This document shows, one piece after another, positions 1 to 8,259 of a stretch of 64,000 bases of DNA (the first letter of the stretch is position 1; the number at the start of each line of letters is the position of its first letter). The stretch is taken from assembly GCF_002362315.1 (NCBI RefSeq), contig NZ_MTZV01000004.1:1302001-1366000 (forward strand). Reading direction: 5' to 3'. A program made the position numbers and the translations under genes. The notes beneath the pieces were generated by a model. It did not search any database. It saw only the letters and a program-made list of their open reading frames with translations, and was not told the origin of the DNA. The stretch is from Paraburkholderia acidicola (lineage in GTDB: Bacteria > Pseudomonadota > Gammaproteobacteria > Burkholderiales > Burkholderiaceae).

Positions 1-2201
1 GGCACTACAGCAAGTACTCGCTGCAGGCCGACGAAAACCGCATCTCGGTGGCGCCGATCGTGCCGAACCGCGGCATCATCACCGACCGCAACGGTGTCGT
101 ACTCGCGAAGAACTACTCGGCGTACACGCTCGAAATCACACCATCGAAGCTCAACGACACGCTCGACAACGTGATCGACAGTCTCGCCACCGTCATCTCT
201 ATCGATGCGCGCGACCGGCGCCGCTTCAAGAAGCTGCAGGAAGACTCGAAGAATTTCGAAAGCCTGCCGATCCGCACCCGTCTCACCGACGACGAAGTCG
301 CGCGCTTCACCGCGCAGCGCTTCCGCTTTCCCGGCGTCGAGGTGCGCGCGCGGCTGTTCCGCCAGTACCCGCTCGGGCCGACCGCCGCGCACGTGATCGG
401 CTACATCGGCCGGATCTCGCAGCGCGACCAGGACCGCATCGACGACGCCAGCGATCAGAACAACAGCGATCCCGAGCACTACGACGCGCGCCTCGACGCG
501 AACAACTACAAGGGCACCGACTACATCGGCAAGATCGGCGTCGAGCAGAGTTACGAAACCGAACTGCACGGGCAGACCGGTTTCGAGGAAGTCGAGGTGA
601 CCGCGGGCGGCCGGCCGGTACGCACGCTGTCGCGCACCCAGGCCACGCCGGGCAACAATCTCGTGCTGTCGATCGACATCGGTTTGCAGCAGGTCGCCGA
701 GCAGGCATTCGCCGGCCGGCGCGGCGCGCTCGTCGCGATCGAACCGGCCACCGGCGACGTGCTCGCGTTCGTCTCGGCACCGAGCTTCGATCCAAACTCG
801 TTTGTCGACGGGATCGACCAGCAGACCTGGGACGACCTCAACAACTCGCCCGACCATCCGCTCCTGAACCGGCCGCTGCACGGCACCTATCCACCGGGTT
901 CGACCTACAAGCCGTTCATGGCGCTCGCCGCGCTGGCGCTGCACAAGCGCACACCGGGCTGGGGCTTCCAGGATCCGGGCTACTACACGTTCGGCGGTCA
1001 CACGTTCCGCAACGACGTGCGCTCCGGTCAGGGCTGGGTCGACATGAACCGCGCGATCGTCGTGTCGAACGACACCTACTTCTACATGCTCGCGCACGAC
1101 CTCGGCGTCAACGCGATCGCCAATTTCATGAAGCCGTGGGGTTTTGGGCAAATCACCGGTATCGACATCGCCGGTGAAGCGCGCGGCATCCTGCCGTCGA
1201 CCGAATGGAAGCGCAAGGCCTACCGCAAACCGGAACAGCAACGCTGGTACGAAGGCGAAACGATCAGCCTCGGCATCGGTCAGGGCTACAACTCGTTCAC
1301 GATCCTGCAACTGGCTCATGCGGTCGCGACGCTCGCCAACAACGGCGTGCTGATGAAGCCTCACCTCGTGAAGGAAATCGAAAATCCGATCACTCGCGAT
1401 ACGCATCTGACCGTGCCCAAAGACGACGGTCGCATCAACGTGCCGCAATCGGACATCGATATCATCAAGCGCGCGCTGGTCGGTGTGGTGACCGGCGGCA
1501 CGGCATCGAAGCTGTTTATCGGCGCACCGTATCAGGCAGCGGGCAAGACCGGTACGGCCCAGGTCTATTCGCTGCAGGGCGCGAACTACAAGGGCCATGC
1601 GATCCCCGAGCGGCTGCGCGACCACGCGCTCTTTACCGCATTCGCGCCGGCGGACAATCCGAAGATCGCAGTAGCCTTGATCGTCGAAAACGGCGGCTGG
1701 GGCGCCGAAGCGGCCGGTCCGATCGCGCGCAAGGTGCTCGACTTCTATCTGGTCGACCGGCAGAAGCCGGGTGCCGAAGCCGCAGCCGTCGCAGCGGCGG
1801 CCTCGGCCACTGAAGATGCTTCCGCGCCTGTCATAGGCGGCGCATCGGCGCCCGTCAAAGCTGCGCTGCCGGTTCCTGTTGCGACGGGCTTTACCGCTTT
1901 GCCGGAGCCGGGTGCGGCCTCTGCGCCTGGTGCGGCATCGACAGCGGTGACCGCTTCGGCAGTGGAAGCGCCAGCTACCCCTTCAAGTGCAACTCCGGAT
2001 GCCGCCGCAGAACCCGCCAGCATTGCATCGGCGGCCATCGCAGCGGCGCCGCGCGCCAAAATCCTCGTGCCGCGCAAATCCGGCGGTCCTCACAGCCCCC
2101 GTCCAGGCAGCGGCACGACGCCCGCTGCCGTCGCGCCCACGCGCGACGACGGGAAAGAGTCGCAGCCGGCCCAGCCGGCTAGCGGCGGCATCGACGAGTA
2201 A
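1..2201 (+). CDS. mrdA: Penicillin-binding protein 2 (peptidoglycan D,D-transpeptidase), 5' end outside window
   Basis: Transpeptidase that cross-links peptidoglycan during side-wall elongation, anchored in the inner membrane with its catalytic part in the periplasm. The reading frame is already open at base 3, and the N-terminal membrane anchor lies left of the window. Visible are the dimerisation/pedestal region (VPNRGIITDRNG) and the three class motifs: PGSTYKPF (SxxK serine near nt 900), SND near nt 1066 and GKTGTAQ near nt 1546. After the transpeptidase domain (about nt 1750) comes a tail of about 140 residues rich in Ala, Pro and Ser. This tail is longer than usual for PBP2, and its base composition is also repetitive. 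The stop is followed after 10 bases by rodA, its usual partner, with an AGGAGA ribosome site between them, so the two are very likely co-transcribed. Identity is secure; the function of the tail is unknown. Confidence 0.96.
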   Translation, partial: HYSKYSLQADENRISVAPIVPNRGIITDRNGVVLAKNYSAYTLEITPSKLNDTLDNVIDSLATVISIDARDRRRFKKLQEDSKNFESLPIRTRLTDDEVARFTAQRFRFPGVEVRARLFRQYPLGPTAAHVIGYIGRISQRDQDRIDDASDQNNSDPEHYDARLDANNYKGTDYIGKIGVEQSYETELHGQTGFEEVEVTAGGRPVRTLSRTQATPGNNLVLSIDIGLQQVAEQAFAGRRGALVAIEPATGDVLAFVSAPSFDPNSFVDGIDQQTWDDLNNSPDHPLLNRPLHGTYPPGSTYKPFMALAALALHKRTPGWGFQDPGYYTFGGHTFRNDVRSGQGWVDMNRAIVVSNDTYFYMLAHDLGVNAIANFMKPWGFGQITGIDIAGEARGILPSTEWKRKAYRKPEQQRWYEGETISLGIGQGYNSFTILQLAHAVATLANNGVLMKPHLVKEIENPITRDTHLTVPKDDGRINVPQSDIDIIKRALVGVVTGGTASKLFIGAPYQAAGKTGTAQVYSLQGANYKGHAIPERLRDHALFTAFAPADNPKIAVALIVENGGWGAEAAGPIARKVLDFYLVDRQKPGAEAAAVAAAASATEDASAPVIGGASAPVKAALPVPVATGFTALPEPGAASAPGAASTAVTASAVEAPATPSSATPDAAAEPASIASAAIAAAPRAKILVPRKSGGPHSPRPGSGTTPAAVAPTRDDGKESQPAQPASGGIDE

Positions 2202-2211
2202 GGAGAAAGGC

Positions 2212-3360
2212 ATGCAATTCGACAAGCGCGCCTGGCTCGACCGCATCAAGCGGATGTTTGCGGGCTTCGACCGCCCGCTCGCGCTGACCGTGTTTCTGCT
2301 GCTGTGCGTCGGCATCGTCACGCTGTACAGCGCGAGTCTCGATGTGCCGGGGCGCGTTGAAGACCAGTTGCGCAACATCATGCTGACGTTCGTGCTGATG
2401 TGGGCGCTCGCCAATGTGCCGCCCACCACGCTGATGCGTTTCGCGGTGCCGCTCTACACGTTCGGCATTGCGATGCTCGTGGCGGTCGCGCTATTCGGGC
2501 TCACGCGCAAGGGCGCAAAACGCTGGATCAATGTCGGCGTCGTGATCCAGCCGTCGGAGATCCTGAAGATCGCCACTCCGTTGATGCTCGCCTGGTATTA
2601 CCAGCGACGCGAAGGCGTGGTGCGCTGGTGGGACTATCTGGTCGGCCTCGTGATCCTGCTGGTGCCGGTTGGACTGATCGCCAAGCAACCCGATCTCGGT
2701 ACCGCCGTACTGGTGTTCGCCGCGGGCTTCTTCGTGATCTATTTCGCGGGCCTGAGCTTCAAGCTGATCGTGCCGGTGCTGATCGCCGCGACGATCGCGG
2801 TGGCATCGATTGCGGCATTCCAGGACCGGATCTGCCAGCCCGAAGTCACCTGGCCGTTGATGCACGATTATCAGAAGCACCGCATCTGTACGTTGCTCGA
2901 TCCGACCTCCGATCCGCTCGGCAAAGGCTTCCACACCATCCAGGCCGTGATCGCGATCGGTTCCGGCGGCGAGCTCGGCAAGGGCTGGCTGAAGGGCACG
3001 CAGGCGCATCTGGAATTCATTCCGGAAAAACACACCGACTTCATCTTCGCGGTGTTCTCCGAGGAATTCGGGCTGGCCGGCGGCATCGTGCTGCTGGTGC
3101 TGTACATGGCGCTGATCGCGCGCGGACTGTATATCGCGGCGAACGGCGCGACGCTGTTCGGGCGGCTACTGGCCGGCGCACTGACGATGGCGTTCTTCAC
3201 CTACGCGTTCGTCAATATCGGCATGGTGAGCGGCATCCTGCCGGTGGTGGGCGTGCCGTTGCCGTTCATGAGTTACGGCGGCACGGCCCTCACCACACTC
3301 GGTGTCGCGATCGGTCTGATCATGAGTGTGGGGCGCCAGAAGCGTTTGATGCAGAGTTGA
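2212..3360 (+). CDS. rodA: Rod-shape-determining protein RodA (SEDS peptidoglycan glycosyltransferase)
   Basis: SEDS-family polytopic membrane protein that polymerises lipid II into glycan strands with PBP2 in the elongasome. The start is the ATG at 2212 because AGGAGAAAGG ends one base before it. An upstream in-frame start inside mrdA is not needed. The 382-residue product has about ten hydrophobic segments. It also has SEDS landmarks such as the QPSEILK motif near residue 110, the KQPDLGT motif near residue 155, and the C-terminal region VVGVPLPFMSYGGT typical of RodA/FtsW. The length matches the family. It lies immediately downstream of mrdA, as in most proteobacteria. A strong hairpin follows the stop. 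Confidence 0.97.
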   Translation: MQFDKRAWLDRIKRMFAGFDRPLALTVFLLLCVGIVTLYSASLDVPGRVEDQLRNIMLTFVLMWALANVPPTTLMRFAVPLYTFGIAMLVAVALFGLTRKGAKRWINVGVVIQPSEILKIATPLMLAWYYQRREGVVRWWDYLVGLVILLVPVGLIAKQPDLGTAVLVFAAGFFVIYFAGLSFKLIVPVLIAATIAVASIAAFQDRICQPEVTWPLMHDYQKHRICTLLDPTSDPLGKGFHTIQAVIAIGSGGELGKGWLKGTQAHLEFIPEKHTDFIFAVFSEEFGLAGGIVLLVLYMALIARGLYIAANGATLFGRLLAGALTMAFFTYAFVNIGMVSGILPVVGVPLPFMSYGGTALTTLGVAIGLIMSVGRQKRLMQS

Positions 3361-3369
3361 AGGTTGAAC

Positions 3370-3406
3370 GCGCAGGGCAAGCCCGCAGTTGCAGCGGGCG
3401 CCTGCG
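3370..3406. terminator. Hairpin between convergent rodA and Sel1 gene
   Basis: Two nested inverted repeats, CGCAGG/CCTGCG outside and GCCCGC/GCGGGC inside with loop AGTTGCA, sit exactly between the two convergent stop codons. There is no clear T-run on either side, so it could end both transcripts weakly or protect the 3' ends. Confidence 0.45.
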
Positions 3407-4135
3407 CTATGGCGATTTCGGCGATTTCGGCGCGGCGTTGAGCAACTGCGCTGACAGTTGCTGATACTTCAGACGCGCCGCCGGATCGCCCTGAGCCGCA
3501 GCCGCCGCGTAGTACGCGCGCGCCACGTTCAGGTTCTGTTTGACACCGTCGCCACCGCGCTCATAGAACGAGCCGGCCACATACTGCGCGGTCATGTCGC
3601 CACCCTCAGCGGCCTTCTCGTACCAGACGAATGCCTGCCGGTTGTCGCGCGCGGTACCCCGCCCGTCGAGGAACTGGTTCGCCAGCGCGAGTTCCGCCAG
3701 CACGTGCCCCTGGTGCGCAGCCTTCAGAAACCAGCGATGCGCCTCGACCGGATCGCGGCCGACGAACTCCCCGTCGTCGTACATTTTTCCGTACACGTAC
3801 TGCGCATGCGACATGTTGGCGTCCGCGGCCTTGCGCAGCCACTTCTTGCCTTCATCGACATTCGCTTTAGCGCCTTCGCCATTGAGCAGCATCATCGCGT
3901 AGTTGAATTCGGCGAGGCGGCTACCGTGTTCGGCAGCCTTGCGAAACTCGACTAGCGCAACGCTCATGTTGCCGGCGTTGTAGTCGGCGACCGCTGTCTG
4001 CGTAGCGAGATCGGTCGCTTTCGGTTTTTCGATCTGCGCATGCGCCGGGCCGGCCGCGAGTAGCACGGCCGACACTGCGACGATCGCCATGCGCACCGCG
4101 CGTGTCATCCCTCGACCTCGAATGCAGCGCTTCAT
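3407..4135 (-). CDS. Secreted Sel1-repeat (TPR-like) protein
   Basis: A 242-residue protein with a cleavable signal peptide (hydrophobic stretch then GPAHAQ at about residues 25-31), followed by about five Sel1-type repeats. These carry recognisable cores such as FRKAAEHGS, WLRKAADANM, WFLKAAHQGH, WYEKAAEGGD and YYAAAAAQGD. Sel1 repeats form alpha-solenoid scaffolds for protein contacts, and export to the periplasm is expected. The ATG at 4135 overlaps the TGA of the upstream aldolase gene (ATGA), so translation is probably coupled. A longer in-frame reading from 4390 would lie inside the aldolase gene and is rejected. The specific partner is unknown. Confidence 0.85.
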   Translation of the reverse strand: MKRCIRGRGMTRAVRMAIVAVSAVLLAAGPAHAQIEKPKATDLATQTAVADYNAGNMSVALVEFRKAAEHGSRLAEFNYAMMLLNGEGAKANVDEGKKWLRKAADANMSHAQYVYGKMYDDGEFVGRDPVEAHRWFLKAAHQGHVLAELALANQFLDGRGTARDNRQAFVWYEKAAEGGDMTAQYVAGSFYERGGDGVKQNLNVARAYYAAAAAQGDPAARLKYQQLSAQLLNAAPKSPKSP

Positions 4136-4914
4136 GACCGCGCCTCCTGCAGCGCCTGGCGCGTCGCGCGCAACAGCCACATGACATCGGCGGCAAGCGC
4201 GATAAAGCGAAAACCGTCCGCGCGATACTGCCGCGCACCCGCGACATCGAGCGCGAAGATACCGGTCGCGATGCCGGCGCGGTTTGCTGCATCGCAGATG
4301 TGCGCGATCGCTTCCTGCACCTCCGGATGCTTCGGATCGCCGAGATGACCAAGACTTGCTGAAAGATCGGCCGGTCCGATAAACAGGCAATCGACACCCG
4401 GTGTCGCCGCAATCCGCTCGACTTCCTGCACTGCACGCGCCGACTCGATCTGCACGATCGTCGCGATCTGCGCATTGGCGTTCTGCACGTAGTCGCGCCG
4501 CATTCCGTACGCAGCCGCCCGCACTGCGCCGGCCACGCCGCGCAGACCATCGGGTGTATTGGCGTCGGGATAGCGTGTCAGGCGCACCGCATGCGCAGCG
4601 TCATCCGCGGTTTCGATGTTCGGAAACATCAGCGTGCGCGCGCCCGCATCGAGTACGCGTTTGACGAGCCATCCTTCCTTCGTGGGCACGCGTACTACCG
4701 GCTCGCTCGGCAGATGCGCGGCGGCGATCGCGCGTAACTGCGCGGTGACATCGCTGCTGTCGTTCGGCGAATGCTCCATGTCGATCAGCAGCCAGTCGAA
4801 GCCGGCGTGCGCGAGCGCTTCCGCCGCGGCATCGCTGCCAAGCGACAGCCACAGGCCGATCAGTGATTCAGATTCGTGCAGACGTTGCTTCAGGGGATTC
4901 GTGAACGTGCTCAT
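4132..4914 (-). CDS. HpcH/HpaI-family aldolase
   Basis: A 260-residue class II aldolase of the HpcH/HpaI family. Members cleave 2-keto-3-deoxy sugar acids or 4-hydroxy-2-oxoheptanedioate to pyruvate plus an aldehyde, using a divalent metal. Family marks are GLWLSLGSDAAAEALA near the N-terminus, the IDMEHSPND motif (metal/catalytic region, about residue 45), a QIESARAVQEVE segment near residue 155 and FIGPADLSASLG near residue 180. Length matches the family (250-267). The next gene starts inside its stop codon. No catabolic gene sits beside it that would fix the substrate, so the precise reaction is not assignable here. Confidence 0.88.
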   Translation of the reverse strand: MSTFTNPLKQRLHESESLIGLWLSLGSDAAAEALAHAGFDWLLIDMEHSPNDSSDVTAQLRAIAAAHLPSEPVVRVPTKEGWLVKRVLDAGARTLMFPNIETADDAAHAVRLTRYPDANTPDGLRGVAGAVRAAAYGMRRDYVQNANAQIATIVQIESARAVQEVERIAATPGVDCLFIGPADLSASLGHLGDPKHPEVQEAIAHICDAANRAGIATGIFALDVAGARQYRADGFRFIALAADVMWLLRATRQALQEARS

Positions 4915-5094
4915 CGCGGCGCTCCTCGCCAGCGCGCTGCGGCGCCTTCGCTGGAACGATGCGTGAGCAGGAGGGATGGGCGCTCAACCGGGCCAGGAAC
5001 GGCCCGGCGTAGATGGCGTGCGCCGCGTAGCGTGGTAACCGGCATGTCTCGCTCCGTGTGGTTGTCGAGGCGATCATACCGTGACAATAACGCG

Positions 5095-5541
5095 TTAGTC
5101 GCGCACCACGTCGGCCCAGCAGTTGGGGGTTTCGTACAGGCGCACGTGATGCAGCCGCAGATTCACGCCGTAGTGTGCGTCGTAGACGTTGGCAAGAATA
5201 TCGAACGCAATTGCCGCGAGGTTTTCGACGGTTGGAATGCGATCGAGCACGACCGTCTTGTGATCAGGCATCGATTCGAGAAACCCGCGCACGCGCGTAT
5301 CGCCTTCGAAGACGAGAAACGCGTGATCCCACTTGTCGACGAGATGCTCGATAGCCAGCGATTTCACCTCGGCGAAATCCATCACCATGCCGCGATCGGG
5401 CGCGCCTTCGGTTTCGACGAGGTCGCCTTGCAGCGTGATTTCGAGCACGTAGCGATGCCCGTGCAGGTTACGGCACTGGCTGCGGTGATCGGGGATGCGG
5501 TGGCCCGCATCGAATTCAAGTTTTCGGGTAATAGTCAGCAC
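5095..5541 (-). CDS. queD: 6-carboxy-5,6,7,8-tetrahydropterin synthase
   Basis: QueD converts 7,8-dihydroneopterin triphosphate to 6-carboxytetrahydropterin, the second step towards preQ0 and queuosine. The 148-residue protein has the PTPS-fold zinc ligands FDAGHRI and NLHGHRY, with a catalytic Cys in SQCRNLHGH. It also has the Asp/His part LVDKWDHAFL and a C-terminal glutamate region RLYETPN that binds the pterin. Only 6 bases separate it from queE upstream, and queC lies further upstream on the same strand, so queC-queE-queD forms a pathway cluster. Confidence 0.95.
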   Translation of the reverse strand: MLTITRKLEFDAGHRIPDHRSQCRNLHGHRYVLEITLQGDLVETEGAPDRGMVMDFAEVKSLAIEHLVDKWDHAFLVFEGDTRVRGFLESMPDHKTVVLDRIPTVENLAAIAFDILANVYDAHYGVNLRLHHVRLYETPNCWADVVRD

Positions 5542-5547
5542 GGCAAA

Positions 5548-6180
5548 TCAGGGAATATTCAGGTACTTGTGAGTCTGCATCGACAGGCGCCACTGCGGAT
5601 GGCGTTTGCACCAGTCGATCGCGAGTTTCGTATTGATGTCGCGCGACGGACCGTCCATCGGCTGGACGAGGAAATAGTCGAACTCCAGCTTCGCGTAATC
5701 GGCGAGGCGCTGGTTGTCCTGCGGCACGACGACCTTCAGTTCGTTGCCCTTCGTCACGACGAGCGGCGCATCGGCTTTCGGGCTCACGCAGATCCAGTCG
5801 ATCGTCTCGAGCACCGGCAGCGAGCCGTTGGTCTCGATCGCGATCTCGAAGCCTGCGGCATGCAGTGCGTCGACGAATGGCGGGTCGATCTGCAGCATCG
5901 GTTCGCCGCCGGTGCACACAACAAAGCGGTTGGCTTCGCCCTGCGGCCACTGCGCGGCGATCATTGCAACGAGTTCGTCGGCGCTGCGATACTTGCCGCC
6001 GTTCTCGCCGTCGGTACCGACGAAGTCCGTATCGCAGAAGCGGCACACGGCAGCCGCGCGATCTTCCTCGCGGCCCGACCACAGATTGCAGCCGGCGAAC
6101 CGGCAAAACACAGCCGGGCGCCCGGCGTTCGCGCCCTCGCCCTGCAACGTGTAGAAGATTTCCTTGACTGCGTACGCCAT
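5548..6180 (-). CDS. queE: 7-carboxy-7-deazaguanine synthase (radical SAM)
   Basis: QueE rearranges 6-carboxytetrahydropterin to 7-carboxy-7-deazaguanine using S-adenosylmethionine and a 4Fe-4S cluster. The N-terminus has YTLQGEGANAGRPA. The cluster cysteines are arranged as CNLWSG then CRFCDTDF, with an insertion between the first Cys and the CxxC, a pattern seen in several proteobacterial QueE proteins instead of the canonical CX3CX2C. VCTGGEPMLQ (SAM-binding GGEP) and a C-terminal QTHKYLNIP end are also present. Its length of 210 residues is normal for the family. It is followed closely by queD. Confidence 0.95.
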   Translation of the reverse strand: MAYAVKEIFYTLQGEGANAGRPAVFCRFAGCNLWSGREEDRAAAVCRFCDTDFVGTDGENGGKYRSADELVAMIAAQWPQGEANRFVVCTGGEPMLQIDPPFVDALHAAGFEIAIETNGSLPVLETIDWICVSPKADAPLVVTKGNELKVVVPQDNQRLADYAKLEFDYFLVQPMDGPSRDINTKLAIDWCKRHPQWRLSMQTHKYLNIP

Positions 6181-6300
6181 GCTGCTTTTCGCCTAAGACT
6201 CCAGATCACTGTCTGACCGGTGTGGCCTCTGCCATGCCGGTGCTGCGCTTATATGGACTGAACTACCCAACCGTGCGCGTCATCGCGCTCTCACCGCCCG

Positions 6301-7032
6301 TCACGCAGGCGCCGTCACCTTCTCGCCCACGAGATATGCCTCGTAACCGCGTTTGCGCAGCCGGCACGCCGGACACTCGCCGCAACCGAATCCCCACGCA
6401 TGCAACTCCGCACGTTCGCCGACGTAGCAGGTGTGTGTCTCGACCCGCACCAGCTCGACCAGCTCATCACCACCGAGTGTGTGCGCGAGCCGCCACGTAT
6501 CGGCCTTGTCGAGCCACATCAACGGTGTTTCGAGCAGCAGACGTGTAGCCATGCCGAGATTGAGCGTCACCTGCAGCGCTTTCATCGTGTCGTCGCGGCA
6601 GTCCGGATAGCCCGAAAAATCGGTCTCGCACATCCCGCCGACCAAGACCTGCAAACCCCGTCGATACGCAATCGCCGCAGCGATCGTCATGAACATCAGA
6701 TTGCGGCCCGGCACGAACGTGTTCGGCAAACCGTTGGCGGTGGCCTCGATCTGGATTTCGCGCGTCATCGCGGTTTCGCTGATCGCACCGAGCACCGACA
6801 GATCGATCGTGTGATCGTCGCCGAGGCGCGCTGCCCACGCGGGAAAGCGCTGCACCATGGCCTGCCGGAAACCTTCGCGACATTCGAGTTCGACCCGGTG
6901 CCGCTGACCGTAATCGAAGCCTAGCGTCTCGACCGTTTCATATCGTTCGAGCGCCCAGGCAAGGCATGTGGCCGAATCCTGGCCGCCTGAAAACAGCACT
7001 AGTGCGCTGCTTTTCGCGTCTTTGCGGGTCAC
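6301..7032 (-). CDS. queC: 7-cyano-7-deazaguanine (preQ0) synthase
   Basis: QueC is an ATP-dependent amidotransferase-like enzyme that turns 7-carboxy-7-deazaguanine into preQ0. The PP-loop LFSGGQDSATC is near the N-terminus. The zinc-binding CGECPACRLRKRGY is near the C-terminus. A GTG start at 7032 is chosen because a GGAG lies 7 bases upstream and it gives 243 residues, the usual QueC length. The longer open frame to 7128 adds a low-complexity extension with no ribosome site. About 120 bases separate it from queE. Confidence 0.95.
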   Translation of the reverse strand: MTRKDAKSSALVLFSGGQDSATCLAWALERYETVETLGFDYGQRHRVELECREGFRQAMVQRFPAWAARLGDDHTIDLSVLGAISETAMTREIQIEATANGLPNTFVPGRNLMFMTIAAAIAYRRGLQVLVGGMCETDFSGYPDCRDDTMKALQVTLNLGMATRLLLETPLMWLDKADTWRLAHTLGGDELVELVRVETHTCYVGERAELHAWGFGCGECPACRLRKRGYEAYLVGEKVTAPA

Positions 7033-7377
7033 CGTGAAACTCCGTGAAGATGGGTGCCGCGCCGCTGTATTGCTGTGCCGTACCCCATCGGCAATGCAGC
7101 GTCGCGCGCCGGCACCGCGCCGGCTCAAGCAGTATAGGCCGCGCCTTCCGCACGCAGAGTCGCTGGGCGCTTATACCGCTGATCGTTGGACGGAGACGTT
7201 CGCGCGACATTCGTGCGTTGTGTGGTCTCGACACCCAGAAACGAAAAGGACTTGCGGCACGATTCAGGCAAGGCCAGCAAGTCCTTGAAAACGCGTGATT
7301 TTATCATCGGGGCCGAAGTGGTGCTTGCGGGCCGCCACTCCGGCTGGCAGCAACGCACTGCATTTCGGACCAGCATA
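7033..7377. other. Non-coding stretch upstream of queC with a 10-bp inverted repeat
   Basis: No convincing gene lies between queC and the tRNA-Phe terminator. The one clear structure is a perfect inverted repeat, AAGGACTTGC at 7244-7253 and GCAAGTCCTT at 7275-7284, around a 21-base loop. Read on the minus strand it is followed by TTTTCGTTT. It may be a back-up terminator behind tRNA-Phe or a leader structure of queC; neither is shown. Confidence 0.5.
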
Positions 7378-7413
7378 TGAAAAGCCCCAGGAATCTTGCG
7401 ATTTCCTGGGGCT
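7378..7413 (-). terminator. Rho-independent terminator of tRNA-Phe
   Basis: A perfect 11-bp stem, AGCCCCAGGAA with TTCCTGGGGCT, has an 8-9 base loop and a TTTT run on the minus strand. It sits a few bases behind the tRNA CCA end. Confidence 0.88.
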
Positions 7414-7419
7414 AAATTC

Positions 7420-7495
7420 TGGTGGCCTGGGGCGGAATCGAACCACCGACACGCGGATTTTCAATCCGCTGCTCTACCAACTGAGCTACCGGGCC
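7420..7495 (-). tRNA. tRNA-Phe(GAA), CCA encoded
   Basis: A 76-base cloverleaf: D-stem GCTC, anticodon stem CGGAT with loop TTGAAAA giving anticodon GAA, T-arm GGTGG TTCGATT CCGCC, discriminator A and an encoded CCA. The acceptor stem GGCCCGG/CCAGGCC has one C-A opposition at position 5:68. A consensus-like promoter lies just upstream and a strong terminator just downstream. Confidence 0.97.
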
Positions 7496-7509
7496 AACGA
7501 AGAAGCGAG

Positions 7510-7538
7510 AGTATAGCAAAGCACTCGACGCAGCTCAA
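7510..7538 (-). promoter_or_regulatory. Sigma-70 promoter of tRNA-Phe
   Basis: On the minus strand TTGAGC (-35, 7538-7533) and TATACT (-10, 7515-7510) are separated by exactly 17 bases. This puts transcription start a few bases before the tRNA 5' end at 7495. Confidence 0.75.
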
Positions 7539-7566
7539 GCCCCTTGATGATTTATCCCGCTGGGCC

Positions 7567-8259
7567 CTATTCGCCCTTGTTCTTGCCGAGATCGACACCG
7601 AGTTGCTTCAGCTTCCTGTACAGGTGAGTCCGCTCAAGCCCGGTCTTTTCCGCGACGCGCGTCATGCTGCCATTTTCGCGTGCGAGGTGATACTCGAAGT
7701 ACGCGCGCTCGAAGGCATCGCGTGCATCGCGCAACGGGATGTCGAACGAAATCGCCGCTGTCTGGTTCGGCAGGGTGCTACCGCCAATGCCATCGCTCGC
7801 GAGCACAGGCAGCGCCGCCGCCGAGGCCACCGTCGCCCCGCCAGCAGGCGCCACGGGCTTTGCTGCAGCGCCGCCGGCTGCCGGCACCGCATTGCCGCCG
7901 CGTGCGAGACCCTGTTCGACGGCTTTCAGCAGCTTCTGCAATGCAATCGGCTTCTCAAGAAAATTGAGTGCACCGATCTTCGTCGCTTCGACCGCGGTGT
8001 CGATCGTGGCGTGGCCGGACATCATGATGACCGGCATCGTGAGTTGCCCTTGCGCGGCCCACTCTTTCAGCAACGTCACGCCATCGGTATCGGGCATCCA
8101 GATATCGAGTAGCACCAGATCGGGCGCCTGACGCTGCCGCAGTTCGCGCGCCTCCTGCGCGTTCTCCGCCACTTCCACGACATGCCCTTCATCGCTCAGG
8201 ATCTCCGAGAGCAATTCCCGGATGCCCATTTCGTCGTCTACCACCAGGATGGTTGCCAT
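7567..8259 (-). CDS. NtrX-like response regulator lacking the AAA+ domain
   Basis: A 230-residue DNA-binding response regulator. A CheY-type receiver fills residues 1-120: acidic pocket DDE at 8-10, phosphoacceptor Asp in LLDIWMPDTDG near residue 52, and the conserved FLEKPI lysine near 103. A linker rich in Ala, Gly and Pro follows (about 125-180). A Fis-type helix-turn-helix at the C-terminus has KTGLERTHLYRKLKQLG. The central AAA+ sigma-54 activation domain of true NtrX is absent, so it cannot drive sigma-54 open-complex formation in the usual way. Its ATG directly abuts the TAA of the upstream kinase gene, which is its evident partner. Confidence 0.93.
   Translation of the reverse strand: MATILVVDDEMGIRELLSEILSDEGHVVEVAENAQEARELRQRQAPDLVLLDIWMPDTDGVTLLKEWAAQGQLTMPVIMMSGHATIDTAVEATKIGALNFLEKPIALQKLLKAVEQGLARGGNAVPAAGGAAAKPVAPAGGATVASAAALPVLASDGIGGSTLPNQTAAISFDIPLRDARDAFERAYFEYHLARENGSMTRVAEKTGLERTHLYRKLKQLGVDLGKNKGE

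Noticed and set aside
7033..7260. PreQ1 riboswitch upstream of queC
   Set aside because: I could not match the preQ1-I or preQ1-II consensus by eye; only a long-loop inverted repeat is present.
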